Positions 9,334 through 22,043 of a DNA stretch of 64,000 bases are shown here, in pieces (position 1 is the first letter of the stretch; each line of letters opens with the position of its first letter). The DNA comes from Tigriopus japonicus (lineage: Eukaryota; Arthropoda; Copepoda; Harpacticoida; Harpacticidae). A model generated the notes under the pieces. The model searched no databases. It worked only from the letters and a program-made list of their open reading frames with translations, and had not been told where the DNA came from. The position numbers and the translations under genes were made by a program. Location: contig CM021312.1 of assembly GCA_010645155.1 (NCBI GenBank), positions 6,787,698-6,851,697 of the forward strand. Reading direction: 5' to 3'.

Positions 9334-12300
9334 TCAAGAGAATGGAACCGATCCATTTCCCATAGTTGGACCAGAAGAGGCCGATGAAGTCGCTGGTCCA
9401 CTTCCACTCACAGCTCCAGATCCATTGGAGAAACTCATGGATTGAACAGGATCTTCTTTGGACGTTGCGGCACCAGCTGAGTAAGCAAGGGCTCCAGATC
9501 GCTTCACATACTCGGCATTGGTCTCAATAACTTCCGTCAAGGATTGGAGTTGATTATCCAAGGCCATGCAACGCGTGATCTTGGCCTCGAGAGTCTCTAA
9601 TACCTCGGATGAGTTGAAGTGCTCCGGATTATTGTCGAATCGCACCATTCCTGGGGCGAAAAAGACAAGATATGAACCCCGTCAAGGTTTTAAATGGAAG
9701 GAAATCATCTTTTTACCGTCTTTCTGGGAGATTTTGGCGTGGATGGATCCTTCTTGGATCATTTGCACAACGAGTTTCTCGGCCTCGTCGGAATTGGAGA
9801 GACCCACTCTGACGGCCAATTCATTGAGACTCAGGGTGAGAAAAGTTTTGGTGAGACGTTTAATGTTCGTCTTGGTCTGGGACGAAAGAACCTGATCCAC
9901 CAGGCCTGAATTCGAGTCACTTTCGTAAGTGTCGGCATACTTGTTGATTGTCGTCTAGAGGAAAACAGGCGTGGGTTTATGTCAAGACTAAAATTGTACA
10001 AGCACTGCAAATTGTCATACTTGTAAAGAGCTCAAATCATTCGAGTAGTACGATGTGATGAGTTCGGTGTAGGGTGAACAGAGGGGCTGAAGGTATTTAG
10101 ACACGACGTAGCTCGTGTATTTTGGCAAGGTCATGATCTCTTTGGCCTTGCCTCCTTGATCAATTAGGGCCACCAAAATGAACTTTTTGTACGCCTCCAA
10201 CATGATATGCGACACCGCGACGGCCGGAATCGTAACACAGACCTCGAAAAAGTGAAGGGCTCGAGCAAAATTCTAGAAATGTAAATGCAAAAGTTGATTC
10301 CAACTTTGATTAGGTTTGGTAGTGCGGAGAATCAACATTGTTTTATGGTTTGAGGGATGTATCATTTCTAATGTACTCTTTTATGAATACTGTGCTCGCC
10401 AATTTCCAGAATATTCCAGTGATGCGTGATGATAAACCACCATTAGACTTGTTAATCATCCAAGCAAGCAATCATTTTTTCGACATCCATTGATCTAGAA
10501 ATCTGTGTTTAATGTTACCTTGACGGCAGCCAGAAGCATTCCCCCATAGTAAAAGTAGAGCAAGATATATTTGCATTCTGCCGAAGCATCCTCGGAGATA
10601 TCGGTAAAGTCCACATTGAGTAGATCTCGGGCGGGTGCAAAAATCTTGGCTGACAAGCAAAGCATGCAAATGTCACTGTGAACGCTGGTTAACATCTTGT
10701 CTCGCAATTGGATCTTGGACACGGCTTTGGTGAGGGGCACAATCCCTTGAATGGGTTTGCCTCTTTTGATCTACGGCAAATGTTAGTGAAAATATAGTAA
10801 TCTTTCTCTTTCTCTGAATTCATCTCTCTGAATCAGTAGGGCCCGGAACTACACTTTTTCAATATTTCCGCATTTTCCCTAATTTTTTACGCATTAAGGC
10901 TAGTTTGAGAGAGAAAAATTCCATCATTTTGGCAAGAAAAATTTTTAAATGAAATTTTGAGCAAGTAAGATAAATGTTCATTGCAAACTAAAGCTTGCCC
11001 AAAATGAACGGAATTTGCCAAAATGTGTACCAAAAGGGCATTTGTACTAAAATTAATCTAAAATCAAAACCCTGACTATTGCTATATAAGCAGAAAACTG
11101 CGCCATCAATTAGGGCAAATAGTTCTATAATTAAATCAATTAGGTCTCAAGTGAGCCCACAAGAAAGGACTCATTACATTACACGAACCTAAAATGAGCT
11201 TGATAAATTGGTCCACACAGACGAAACTACCAAGTAATGAATGGTGATGTTAAAAAATAATATTTTTTAATATCCGGCTTATTTTGATATAAAAACATTT
11301 TGGGCTTTTGAAGAAAATATATACTCAATATTTGGATATTATTTATTAAGTATTCTTCCGGGACCTAGTTATGTGGTATTAGATTCAACACTTACCATTT
11401 GGGATGCGTAATCATGGCAGAGTTGAGCAAAAATGTGCGGGAAAAGCCGAATCTGTTCACCATTGCACTCGATTAAAAACATGGCCGTGCTGTTTAAAAG
11501 TTGCTCGCGATTGTCATTCGTGGATTTACGGAGACACACACTCAATAACTAAAAAATCAAATACAACTTACATCAAGTTCATAACATTTTTGGATTTGGC
11601 AGACCAGTGGACATATCGAATTCTTACTCTTCGACCTTTTTACAATCCAAGTTGGATATAAGAATTACGTACGGGTAAAGCTCCCGATAAACAATGCTTT
11701 TGGCCTGGGCAAAACTCACAGCCTGCATGAAGAGTTTCTTGATATACGAGTAACTCGGTTGCTAATGTACAATATTCTTTAATCTAAGCTTATGGCGAAA
11801 ATCGACTTCATCTTGGTCGACCCGGTTCAATTTAAAATTTCAACTAAATTGAAAACATTTTGGGTACGACTTAAGAGGAAGGGTTTTAGCTAAGTGAAAA
11901 ACATGTCCATTTTGGCAATTTTTTTTTAAATTTTCATGGACACAAATACAACTAATTTCCATGACATTTAAATTTCTTTGAGCAAAACAAAGAAATTGGC
12001 CGGGCTTTTATTTCAAGAGTTGTCACTTAATAACATAAGGTATGTTGATCTTGAGGAATCGGACTCATAAAAATTGATCGTCCATGGAGAAAATTGACGT
12101 TTTTCTTATAAACGTCATCGTTAACAATTCAGCTCAAAAACATGAATCAGAAATCGTTCTAATCCTTATGTTTATGCCCGGAAATTTGACGCAAATCACA
12201 TTTGACGGCATTCGAGGAATATAAATACGTCCATAATGTGTTCTCATTGGCATTTTGTGGGGCTAGGGTGTAAATAAAAAATAAAATGATAAAGCGGTAA

Positions 12301-15300
12301 TTTCTAAGAATTAAAATAGTTCACAAGGCCAAATCTACAAAGAAATGTTCACTTCAACGTACGTTTCACACACATAGCACCAAAATTCACAGATTTGTTC
12401 ATGCTAACGGTGGGTGATTTAAGATGAACCCTAAGTCATATTTAGGGCCCGGATTTGAACTTCATTTTTTTGAGCCAAAAAAATTGATAAAAAAATTGAT
12501 GAAAATTGGAAAATAATTGGTCGAAATCTGAAAATAATTGATGAAAATCGGAAAATGACTGATTAAAGTCATAAAATAAGTGACTTAAATTTTGAAAAAA
12601 ATGAAGTCCTAAGCATATTTTAACTCAAAATGGCAAGAAAAGTTGAAGAGTACGTGATTGAAGCAAAAATGGAGCTTTAAAACATCAATGTTTGGGTACA
12701 AATTGGGTTTAAACCAAGGTGCGATAGCCATTATCTTTTTCTAGTAAATAGAAACCAATCTAGAAAACATTAAACTCGCGATACAGTAAACCCTGTGACC
12801 AGCACGTAAAAGTTCACTATTGAGAGGTTCACGGTATCAAGAAGACAGAGTGTTAAAGGAGTGAGCTGAGATTGATTGGATTAGGACCTTTTTTCAACTG
12901 AACGGAAAAATTTGTGTTGCTGTTTTTAAAACATTTATTTGTGCAACTGTTTTCGTGTTAAATTTTTTTAAGGAAAATAATCACTTTTACTTTCGTCTTT
13001 TGGCCTGACTAGTCTTCTTAAGGTTGACAGAAATGCTTGAATTAGTTCAGGGATAACCTATATAATAGTATAAATACTGGATACGAACTCGCGGAATTTC
13101 CTAGCTCGCAACCTCACACGGATGAGGCCGAGAGTTCGTAAGTAAACAAGAAGTACAAACGGCCATGTTGGGAGTGGAAAATCAAACGGAAATCGACCAA
13201 GAGTCCTAAAGATAGTGCGCCAATCGGGGTTTTCTGTGTTTCAAGCGGGTCCAGCCAAGTCCTAGCCTTGGTAAAGGTCAACCCCACGCCCCAAAATCAG
13301 TCTGATGTGGGTGTTTCGAAGACATTAAGTTCAGCCAAGAACGAGTTAATGAAATAGTGAATGAATGAATGACCACATCATGGAGTGCGAGTGAACCCCC
13401 CACAAGGTGTCTTTTCTACAAGATGACGATCAAAGTGATCAAATGAAGTCTGATGATGACTAGGTTACCGGCTACAACCTTCGGAAGTGATAGACCTAAC
13501 TACAGCAAAAAGAACGAATATGGACCAGAATCTGAGCCCAAATTCCTCTTTTGCGCAAAAGGATTAAGAAGAAACTTTCCCACGGACCAAAACGGGGAGT
13601 TTCTTTATGCTCATCCATTGAACAACTTAAGAATATCTTACCATTCCTTGAATTATCAACAACAAAATAGCGGGGTTTTCCGAGCTTATCTATTATCCGA
13701 TTTGAACGTCTTATTAATATCTTTGAACTTACAGTTGAACCCATCCATGTGTTATCCTGAACTTAACTAACACATGCCAAACTTTGTATGAAATCAAGTT
13801 TGTTTTAGGTTGTGTCACCTTGGCATTGTTCTATAAATGATGGTCCATCCTCAAATTTCTTTTATTATATGGTTGTGTCTTTTAGTTCAGGATAATTCAA
13901 GGACAGGTAAGATATTCTTAGGTTGTTCAAGTTGTCTAATGGATGAGCGTGATAAAAATCCCCGTTTTGATCCGGAGGAGAGTTTGTGGGGTAAATTTGG
14001 TTCCTTTCCAAGAGGAATCTGCGTTCGCATTAAGGTCCACATGGAACAAAGAAAGAAGAAGTCCTCAGTGTCAAGAATTCGATCAAATGAAGAACAAATT
14101 AAGATGACTTCGAAACATATCAGGTGTGGCTACTAGCAATGGATGGGCTCAATATTTTGATTTGCCTTTTGACTCAGTCAGCCCAAATTGGTGATCTGAC
14201 AGTCTAACCCGGATTACATGGACCCTCTCAAAGTCTTGAGAATGAAATGCTCCCACCAAGATTGAATTGTGTGGATTTTTTGACTCAATTTGATTGGTTA
14301 TTCCTGGACAAAGGGATCTAAGAACTAAGAAGATCAATGAAACCCTATCAAGCACGTAGAGCCTATCCCTGCAATGAAAAGACATGATCCTCTGGTCCTG
14401 AAGGACCCTTAGCCCCAGTCCTGCGTGGTCCTGACCTTCTTGAGCCCCAAGACTTGAAACATTTTCAATCAAATCCACAATCCAGGATTTAATCCTCATG
14501 TTTTTCACTTATTTTGTCTCAAGGACGTCGTGATTGCCTTTGTTCCAATTCCAATCAGGATCAGATGGCTGATCTGATCCAGAACCGTCAAAAGTGCCAT
14601 TCAATAGTTATAGCCAACAACATCTCCGACTTGGACTCCATCTTGTTTCAAAATGAGACTATTCTCATTCCTTCATTTTCCTATAGAAATGGTTCCTGCG
14701 TCGTGGAGGTGCTGAAGAGGATGGGAGAGGAGTAACCCTCCAGATATCACCACAGATACTTCTATTTAGCATTGTTTCACAAAAGTTGGACTATTGGGTG
14801 AAGCAAGATTCCATCTATGTATTTTCCTGATTGTTAAGAGGACTAAAATCCTTTGGAGAGCTGAATGTCAAAAGTTCATGAGACGAGTAAAAGGAGTGCT
14901 GGGACCTCTAAAATCAAGGTAAAGAACAATTAGTCAATAAATATAAACACAAAAAGTTAACCTGAATGCTTTCAAGATGCATGTTCAACAGTTTTACTCG
15001 TTAATAAGGAATAAATGACATTGTGTCAAAATATGGCCTCGGCCTCATACCATTTTTTCAAAAATCGGAGTTCGTGTCCACCCCTTTCAGGGGTTCCTGA
15101 TTAGTTTTATCACGAATTGTCAAGTAAGATTGTTAGGTATTTCAAGGGTGGGTTAAGCCATAAAGAAATCTACTTTAAAAAATGTCCGCTAAATAAAGGG
15201 GTTCACTTTTGTTTTTACAAAGAGTGAATTGTCAACAACACTTCTATAAAAGCTTAAATGTTAAATCACCAATTTGTTTACTTTGATACTTGATTGTTGA

Positions 15301-17342
15301 GTGCCAGAGCGAGTATCAAACCAACTTTTGTAAAAATGTTTCAATCAACAAAAAAAAAAAAACATAGCAAAGATATCCGTGTCATATCATGCAAATAGAT
15401 ATTTAAGTCAAGAAGTGAAAAAGAGTCCAATTTATTTATGGTTGAAGAAATTAAAAATTTCCTCAAACGCCCAAAAAATTGAACTTTTCTAAATTTTGAC
15501 GAAAAAATTGAAAAAAAAAAAATCCAGTTTATTTCATAAAAATTACAAAAAAATGAAAATTTCCTCAAACGCCCCCCAAAATTGAATTTTGCCAAATATT
15601 ACGAAATAAATTGAAAAATTAATTAATCAATTTTTAAAGTTCAAATCCGGGCCCTACTTGTGTCCTAAGCCAGGACTTGAGGTCAGCTCCAGCTGTTATG
15701 GAAATTTCACTTGTGCCCTGAGGGCAACGCCAAATCCTTAAGAATCGAGGCTAGTTCGATCCATCAAGTCCTCCTATTAACTTCATAGGGCTTCAACATT
15801 CCTGATCAACCAAAGCATGTACAAAATTTTAGAGGTTCTCAGCTGTAAGCTGAGAACAATATTTCATGTTTTGATTTCATCAGACTGACCATAACGAGTT
15901 CGTTGCAACTTGACCTCGTCTTAATCAAAGGTCAAGATGAGCTTGATGAAATAAGTTTTCGTCGTTGGTAGTATTTCTCTTTATAATTTTGTCGCTCAAT
16001 CAACTAATGCAAAGTCAATCCACCCATTCAAGGGTTGTATACAAATCTGTCAATAGTAACTAACTCGACGGCAGCCCAAGTATCATATCAGTATGGAGTT
16101 TATTATTAATTTTCCAACATTCCTACCCCTTGTACCGGAAGTAAAAAATCTTCCTCATGACTAGGGACAGGAACTTAAGACGAATTCGTCTTTTTTCGAC
16201 TTTTTGGCCTTTAGTCGTCGCGAAATTTTTTCGTCTAATTTGGATTTTTTTCGTCTAATTGGCCAAAAATTTGGATTTTCTTAGATTTCAAGCGCTTGCA
16301 GTGTTTTTTTATTTTTCAATCTTCCAAGCAAATAAAACTTCAAAAAAAGTTCAACCCCACCAATCATAGGTCAATGTAATAATTTGATTGTCAGTTGCGG
16401 TTTTGCACAAACAAAATACAACCCACACTTATAAATTAACTTTTACTCGTACATTTGCTCGACAGGCACATAAAGAAAAGATTACTATTGGGTTGAAAAG
16501 GCCATGAGAACAATTATTGGAATTGCAAATCGGATTTTAAGTATAGTCGTACTAGGCATTTTTAACTCTTGGTTTTTATTTGAAATATGTACTACTGGTC
16601 GTGTACTGCTCGTTAGGTAATTCCTTTTTTTTTTAATTTTCTAGATTTCCCCGTTTTTGACAGTCAGATCAGTTCAGACAGATTGGTTCATATCAATAGG
16701 GACATACATAACGTCTATTTTGTGGGAGCAGCTTTAAACGTCGTTTTTCGTCTGGACGGGCATTTAATTTTTCTTGTTTCTTATAAGATAGGTGCATTCG
16801 CCTTTCTTGGCAATCGAAAAAAAATTCGATTTTTTTTTTCCATTTTCCAAGCATTTTTTTCCGTCTTTTGGGAACTTTTATTCGTGTCCTTTCGTTTTAA
16901 TCAGTCAATTTTATTCGTCTAATCAGGCAATTCTATTCGTCTTTTTTCGTTTAATTTGACAGTTTTATTCATCTTAACTTCCCGCCCCTACTCATGACTA
17001 ACTGATGGAAGATGGATGGGACTTGTCTCATGATGATGTTGTCGTACTTACCGCGACCATGGCCAACGAGTGCTCTTGAATATCCATGATGGCCGTCAAT
17101 TTGGCCCATTCGGCATCGGCCGTGGAACTCGTCATACCCGCGGCTTCGCCCCCTTCAGCCGCCCCGCCCCCCGGAGGTTCCAGAGCGCGACTTAATCGAT
17201 CTTGAGCCTCGTTCATGACCTCTTTCAATTTGGCCACGTTACCTTCGGCGCTCAAATTGCGAACGTGCAACGCGTACTGATCCCAATGGGCGGGCGGAAC
17301 GCCCCCCACGGTCCCACCCACTCGATTGTTAGCCCCGCTCAT
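9334..17342 (-). CDS. COPS3: COP9 signalosome complex subunit 3
   Basis: Subunit of the COP9 signalosome, which removes NEDD8 from cullin-RING ligases. Exons on the minus strand: 17342-17052, 11761-11669 (less certain), 11548-11396, 10770-10519, 10272-10021, 9954-9717 and 9650-9334. All junctions are GT-AG and in phase; 531 aa with the second exon, 500 without (human protein 423). Diagnostic stretches are DIQEHSLAMVA (exon 1), IECNGEQIR, LYFYYGGMLLAAVK, AVSHIMLEAYKKFILVALI, and the PCI-region RLTKTFLTLSLNELAVRVGL followed by ISQKDGMVRFDNNPEHF. Exon 1 carries a Gly/Ala-rich insert of about 25 residues before the DIQEHS block. The 93-bp second exon adds 31 residues where relatives have none; without it the alignment length fits exactly, so it may be a cassette or a wrong call. 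Intron 1 exceeds 5 kb and is full of repeats. The ATG at 17342 is the first in the open frame. Confidence 0.93.
10837..11367. mobile_element. Possible hAT-like MITE filling a COPS3 intron
   Basis: The ends TAGGGCCCGGAACTACAC and (complement) TAGGTCCCGGAAGAATAC are inverted with mismatches and bracket most of the intron between exons 11396-11548 and 10519-10770. The flanking octamers (TGAATCAG, GTTATGTG) do not match, so the boundary or the family is uncertain. The terminus resembles the elements at 12443 and 15655. Confidence 0.4.
12443..12611. mobile_element. 169-bp hAT-like MITE in COPS3 intron 1
   Basis: Left end TAGGGCCCGGATTTGAACTT; right end, complemented, TAGG then ACTTCATTTTTTT, with 12 bases of the left end deleted. 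The flanking octamers are GTCATATT (12435-12442) and AGCATATT (12612-12619), 6 of 8 identical. A lone related right end, GTTCAAATCCGGGCCCTA, sits at about 15638-15655 without a visible partner. Confidence 0.55.
13496..14060. repeat. Large imperfect inverted repeat in COPS3 intron 1
   Basis: The minus strand at about 13690-13496 and the plus strand at about 13879-14050 encode related stretches (DNSRNGKIFLSCS versus DNSRTGKIFLGCS, then MDE...NPRF/TPRF and an RGI(W/C) block). Arms of about 170 bp therefore face each other across a 190-bp spacer. Origin unknown; this could be a fold-back element or a head-to-head duplication. Confidence 0.5.
15900..16150 (+). repeat. Degraded 3' end of the CR1-like LINE
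   Basis: About 16018-16085 matches the LINE terminus seen at 9040-9110 (AACCCACTATTCAAGGGTTG, AGATCTGCCAACAGTAAC) with many changes. Other relics of the same end lie at about 19760-19870 (minus) and 42290-42410 (plus). Confidence 0.55.
16162..16990. mobile_element. 829-bp hAT-like element with perfect 8-bp target duplication, in COPS3 intron 1
   Basis: The octamer CTCATGAC flanks both ends (16154-16161 and 16991-16998). The left terminus is TAGGGACAGGAACTTAAGAC; the right, complemented, is TAGGGGCGGGAAGTTAAGAT. The termini fit the TAGnG form of hAT ends, and the duplication has the hAT length. The interior repeats TTCGTCTTTTTTCG and its variants near both ends; no transposase frame is present. 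Confidence 0.85.
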
Positions 17343-20300
17343 GCCGAAGATTCGAAGGAGCGAATTCGATCGAGATCAATCCCGAAGAGAGAGGAAAGAA
17401 AGAAAGAAAGAATGAATACGGAAAGGACAGCCACAAAATTTTCCGATGAAAATTAGCGGAGATGAACTCTTGAGAACTTGGACTGTTGTGAATAGCGTTG
17501 CCAAAATTTCGGGCAAGCCTCAAATTTTACCGAAAAGGCAATTACGTTTAGCCATAGCAATAACAAAAATTCGATTGTAGTTTACCAATTACATTTTTGT
17601 AATCCTGTTACTTGGAACGAACCAAAAAATAAATCAATTTGATCCATTAAGAAATAATTCATCTAGGCGCTGGATGAGTTATTTTTTTGGACCATAGAAG
17701 CGTGGCTCCGTTGATCCTCTTCATGGAGCGAGAGTGGGGACAAGCGGTACGACCTGCTCACATGAAAAACGGACAAAACATGGCATAATTCATAAGAAGT
17801 GTGTAACATAAAATTGCATTGACCAATTCCAACCAAATAATGGTACATCAAATAATACATTTTGTAACAAATTTGACACATTTGCCGGACATATCTTGAG
17901 TTTTGTCTCTTTCTAAGGTCACACACAATGCGAGCTAGCCGTGAAATTTGACTTGAAAAAGCCCAACAAAACTCATTATTAAAGAAAAAAAACTAACCTC
18001 AATTGTTTCCTTCCTCATTGGCACACCAACTGAATGGCTTGACATAATCTTGACCAGCAGACAAGCAATCTATAAAATGAGTTAAACAACATCAATTTTT
18101 GAAAATTGCCAAATGCTTTATGGTGTACGAATGATTGCAACATCCATGCACCTTGGTTAAGCTTTCATGATGCTTAATACAACCTTTTGAATATTGTAAA
18201 TGGCCAGGGATCCATTGACACTTATAGGTATTAAAAACATCTTTGATGTGCAATTGTAATTGAAGGCAATCACATTTTCTGATGCTGTAATTGTAATCAA
18301 TTACATTTTTAGCAAAGTATTGGTAATTGTAAGCAATTACCTTTTTGAAATTGAACCAATTCTGCTATTTCTAAGTGCCTAAGTTTCTGAGTCAACTCAC
18401 TGTAGTTGCAGCAATAAACTCTGTCGTACATTCCCTCATTTGAAACACTTTTTTGAAATCTTTTGTCAAATAATTGTATCTAGTCTGACTTCAAAATACT
18501 AATGCACCATTGTAAAGGGATTGGGCTTTAAGGTTTGGTCAAGCTTTTCAAAGTGAGGTTGCAGCGTCAGTTTACGAATTCATTTTTAGTGAAATTATTC
18601 AGCAACCCAATTTTCTTTTTTGTTAAGAAAAACTTCTGTTAATAGTTAACATTTTAATGTCGTGTTTTTTGGCATTTTTGTAAGCCCTGCTTCTGGGCAA
18701 CGCTGATCACTGCGAGAGTGACACAAAAGAGCGATTGCACTGCACGAAAATCAACTTCATCAAAGCGGGGAAAAAAAGAAAGTGTGAGCAGTTTTAGCAT
18801 AATATTTCACAAAATACAGATACAAAGGCTGTTTTTATTTGATCATGTAGTTCCTTCTTTGACTAAATGAAGCCAATGCAAAGTTTGTATCAATTTTAAA
18901 ATTCTTAATTTGGTTACCCTAAAGAAGCTCAGGGTGACTTTTGTTAGACGATCGAGACGACGAGAAATATTTTCAAAATATTTCTCCGTTTTTGCTTTCG
19001 GTTGCTTTAAGGAAAAAAATAAGTATTTTCTCGAATGTTTAAGTCAGAAAACGTATTTCAGACAAAATTTGGGAAAATAAATGAATGACCAATGCTCAAT
19101 TCCTCATGGGCCTCGTGACGTCATGTGATGAGTGGACTGCCAGTCATGTGACCTCAACACAAAAGTAGGACATCGTTCTGAAATCAATGCTGTAATTTCT
19201 GCCAAAAACTGCTTTAGCTCAGTCAATTGCATTGTTACAGGCTTAATGACTGAATAAAAAAATACCAATATGGATTGGCTCAACGTTTGAAATTGCTAAC
19301 TCTCATTTGTAATCCAAGTTAGACAAAAAAAATACTTGTTATATGTCAAATACTCAAGAAAATGATTCAAATAATTTCTGAAAAGGATAGATTATGGATA
19401 TATTCCATTTGGGTAAATTCCTTGATCAAATATAATTAATTGCAATTAAAGTTAATTCTTCAAAACATTTATTTGATTTATTACAATTACAAGTACATTA
19501 TCTAAAAATGCAATTGACTTCATTGAACCTCAAATGGAATGCAAACTTATGGGGATGAGTTAAGACTAATTTTGGTGCACTTTGTGGCAAAATTACATTG
19601 GCTGAGATATTTTATACGTGAGTGATGAATTTGATTTATTTTGGCTGTTGTTTTTGGTTGCAGATTCTTCATATTAAGTGCTAGAAATGTGATTCCATGT
19701 AAAAAAAATCATAAGTATAGTCTATACATTTAACATTTATAGAAAATTTGATCCAACAACAAGTTACTGTTTGCAGATCTGCAAAACCCTTGGATAGTAG
19801 GTTGATCAGGAGTGGAACTTCAAAATTTATCAAATCCTGACCTAAATGCTGTTTGAGGATCAGCTACTACATATTCCTGATTTTATTCCTGATTTTTTTC
19901 TTTGTAACACAAGCATTTTAAGGAAATTATGATTTCTTTCTTGGTTCCAGAACTAAAATATTCATTTGAAATTTTTTTTTTGCTTTCCATTTTATAGTTG
20001 TGAAATACACTGCAAAATAGTAAAGGATACACATTTTGTTATGAAATACATTGACATTAAACAAGTTTATTGAATTATCTTTTTAGCATTACCTAACAAT
20101 TGTTAATATTCTAGTATCATTTTGTTAGAGACTTATTTGAAGTTATCATTGCTTGTTATTATGTGTTATTATGTGTTATTTGTATGATTGTTGTTTATTC
20201 AAATCTTACTAAATTGTTCATTTACACACTTTACCTGGCAATTACTGCACAGTGGTATAAGATATATCATTTTCCATGAATCATATAATCCATTTTGTAT

Positions 20301-20485
20301 CTTTTCATCTTCACATTGAACTTTGAAAACCTCTGATGCTATAACTAGACCAGCTTTAAGTAAAAATCAAGGCATTATTAGGCCGAGAGTATATACTCGA
20401 CGAATGCTAATTCGACTTGATTTTGGTATACTCTCGCTTTTGAATTAAGTGCGTTAACATGCGGCCTATTGGATCGGGGAAATGT
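17343..20485. other. Gene-free spacer upstream of COPS3
   Basis: Holds the COPS3 5' flank and AT-rich sequence. About 18230-18400 is built from GTAATTGTAATCAATTAC-like blocks and their complements, and similar blocks recur near 17590 and 19430-19510. That suggests a decayed repeat, but I cannot set limits. A LINE relic lies at 19760-19870 (minus). Near 20385-20470 there is inverted CGAGAGTATA/TATACTCTCG. Confidence 0.5.
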
Positions 20486-21612
20486 CAGTGTGGGCATTTT
20501 TCGACATCGAGAGCATTTTGGACACCCTAGTGTCCAAAAGTGTCCAAAAGTGTCCAAAAGTGCCCAAAAGTGTCCAAAAGTGCCCAAAAGTGTCCAAAAA
20601 TTCCCAGAGGGTGTCCAAAAATCCCCAAAAGATGTCCATAAGTGTCCAAAAGTCCAACAAACGTAAAAGAAAGTTGTACAAATCAGACGAAAAACCAGTT
20701 ACATTACATACATTATTGAATTCTAAAGAATGCATGGTTGTGTACTTAAACAAAAATAGTTCTATTAATGGGAACATTACTTGGAGAAATAAACTTTGCC
20801 ATAATAACTAGTTAATAACTTGTGAAAGAAATAAATGTTTTGTTTATACAATATCGTAAAATGTGTGTAACTGTTCAAAATGTTTCAAGATTTACATTTT
20901 ATTTCCTCATCTGTAAACAAGAGTCTTGTCTTTTTTAATAGTAAAACAACACTGCTTTAATTCTTTGGCAAAAACATTATAATACCCACATTGCAATCTG
21001 ATATCAGTTTGAGTGTGCTTTATTATAGTTCACATTTTTTGTAGAGTCAGGTCAAAAGACTTCTTGCCTCTTGGATGGGAAACACTTGCAAAAATGATAA
21101 ACTTTGGAATATAAATCAAAATACTAAGTAACCTTCTCTTGTCACAAATCAAGACACAATTAGCTTTAAAATGTACTCGCATACTATGTTTAACATGAAG
21201 TGTGGTGTGAGCGTGTTATTAGTAGTCCCAGTCTCACATTCGTTTGTTCGTTCATTCCTTCAGTCGATCATTCTTCCTCACATTTTGGACGATGCTCGGT
21301 GGTCAAATGAAAAGAGTGGAAAGTTCAAATGTCCAGTTTGGCCTTCAAGGTATTGGCTCATTTAATGTATTAAGTGTAAGTTTCTTATGCTGAATTGACT
21401 TATTCTTGCTTAGATTTCGTCAAGTGACGTTTATTTTGGAGAGAAAGTTTGTAGAATGTTATTCTAAAAATGTTTTTAACCATTATTTTTCGAATTACTA
21501 TTTTTGGACACTTTTGGACACTCCTATTTTTGGACAGCCTTATTTTTGGACACTTTTGGACACCTTTTGGACAGGGGTGGACAAAATGTCCAAAAATCAA
21601 ATGCCCACCCTG
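20486..21612. mobile_element. 1.1-kb hAT-like element with subterminal GTGTCCAAAA repeats
   Basis: The octamer GGAAATGT flanks both ends (20478-20485, 21613-21620). The ends are CAGTGTGGGCATTT and, complemented, CAGGGTGGGCATTT. Next to the left end a tandem 10-mer GTGTCCAAAA/GTGCCCAAAA runs from about 20528 to 20660. Next to the right end the complement (TTTTGGACAC) is repeated from about 21504 to 21595. Mirror-image subterminal repeats are typical hAT transposase binding sites. The interior lacks a transposase. Confidence 0.87.
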
Positions 21613-21686
21613 GGAAATGTACTACTTATTTACGTCAGGGCAAGAAGCACTGGAATCATGGAGTGGGAGGCTAGCAATGAGAATAA

Positions 21687-22043
21687 TGATTTCCAGTGAG
21701 AACAATTCAATTACGTTCTTCTGCAAATGAGACCCTGCATATGTTAACAGCAATACGTATTTCAATTTTCAGCTCAATCGAACGTCGGAGACAAAAAATA
21801 TGCTTGCTCCAAGTTCAGTGCAAATCCTACCGAGAATCAATGAACTAGCCCTTTTGTGGTACCGTTTTACCACAAAAGGGCGAGTTCATTCATTCTATGC
21901 TCTCATCAGTACATAAGTTTGAGAAGGCATAACTTTTCACTCTGGCATTCGATTGGGCTGAAATTTGAAATACATGGTCTTCTCAATGCAACCCAGGTCT
22001 CATTTGCAGAAGAACGCGAGTGGTTTGTTTCTGCTGGAAATCA
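21687..22043. mobile_element. Fold-back element with arms of about 175 bp
   Basis: The two halves are imperfect reverse complements around a 6-bp loop (21862-21867). The inner 28 bp of each arm (21834-21861, 21868-21895) differ at only two places, and matching blocks continue outward (TTCTTCTGCAAATGAGACC, TTTCCAG). The right arm ends exactly where the N run begins, so any target duplication on that side is hidden. Confidence 0.75.

Noticed and set aside
12443..15655. 3.2-kb element between the two TAGGGCCCGGATTTGAAC termini in COPS3 intron 1
   Set aside because: The flanks differ (GTCATATT versus CTTGTGTC), and the left terminus pairs better with a nearby end at 12611, giving a 169-bp MITE.
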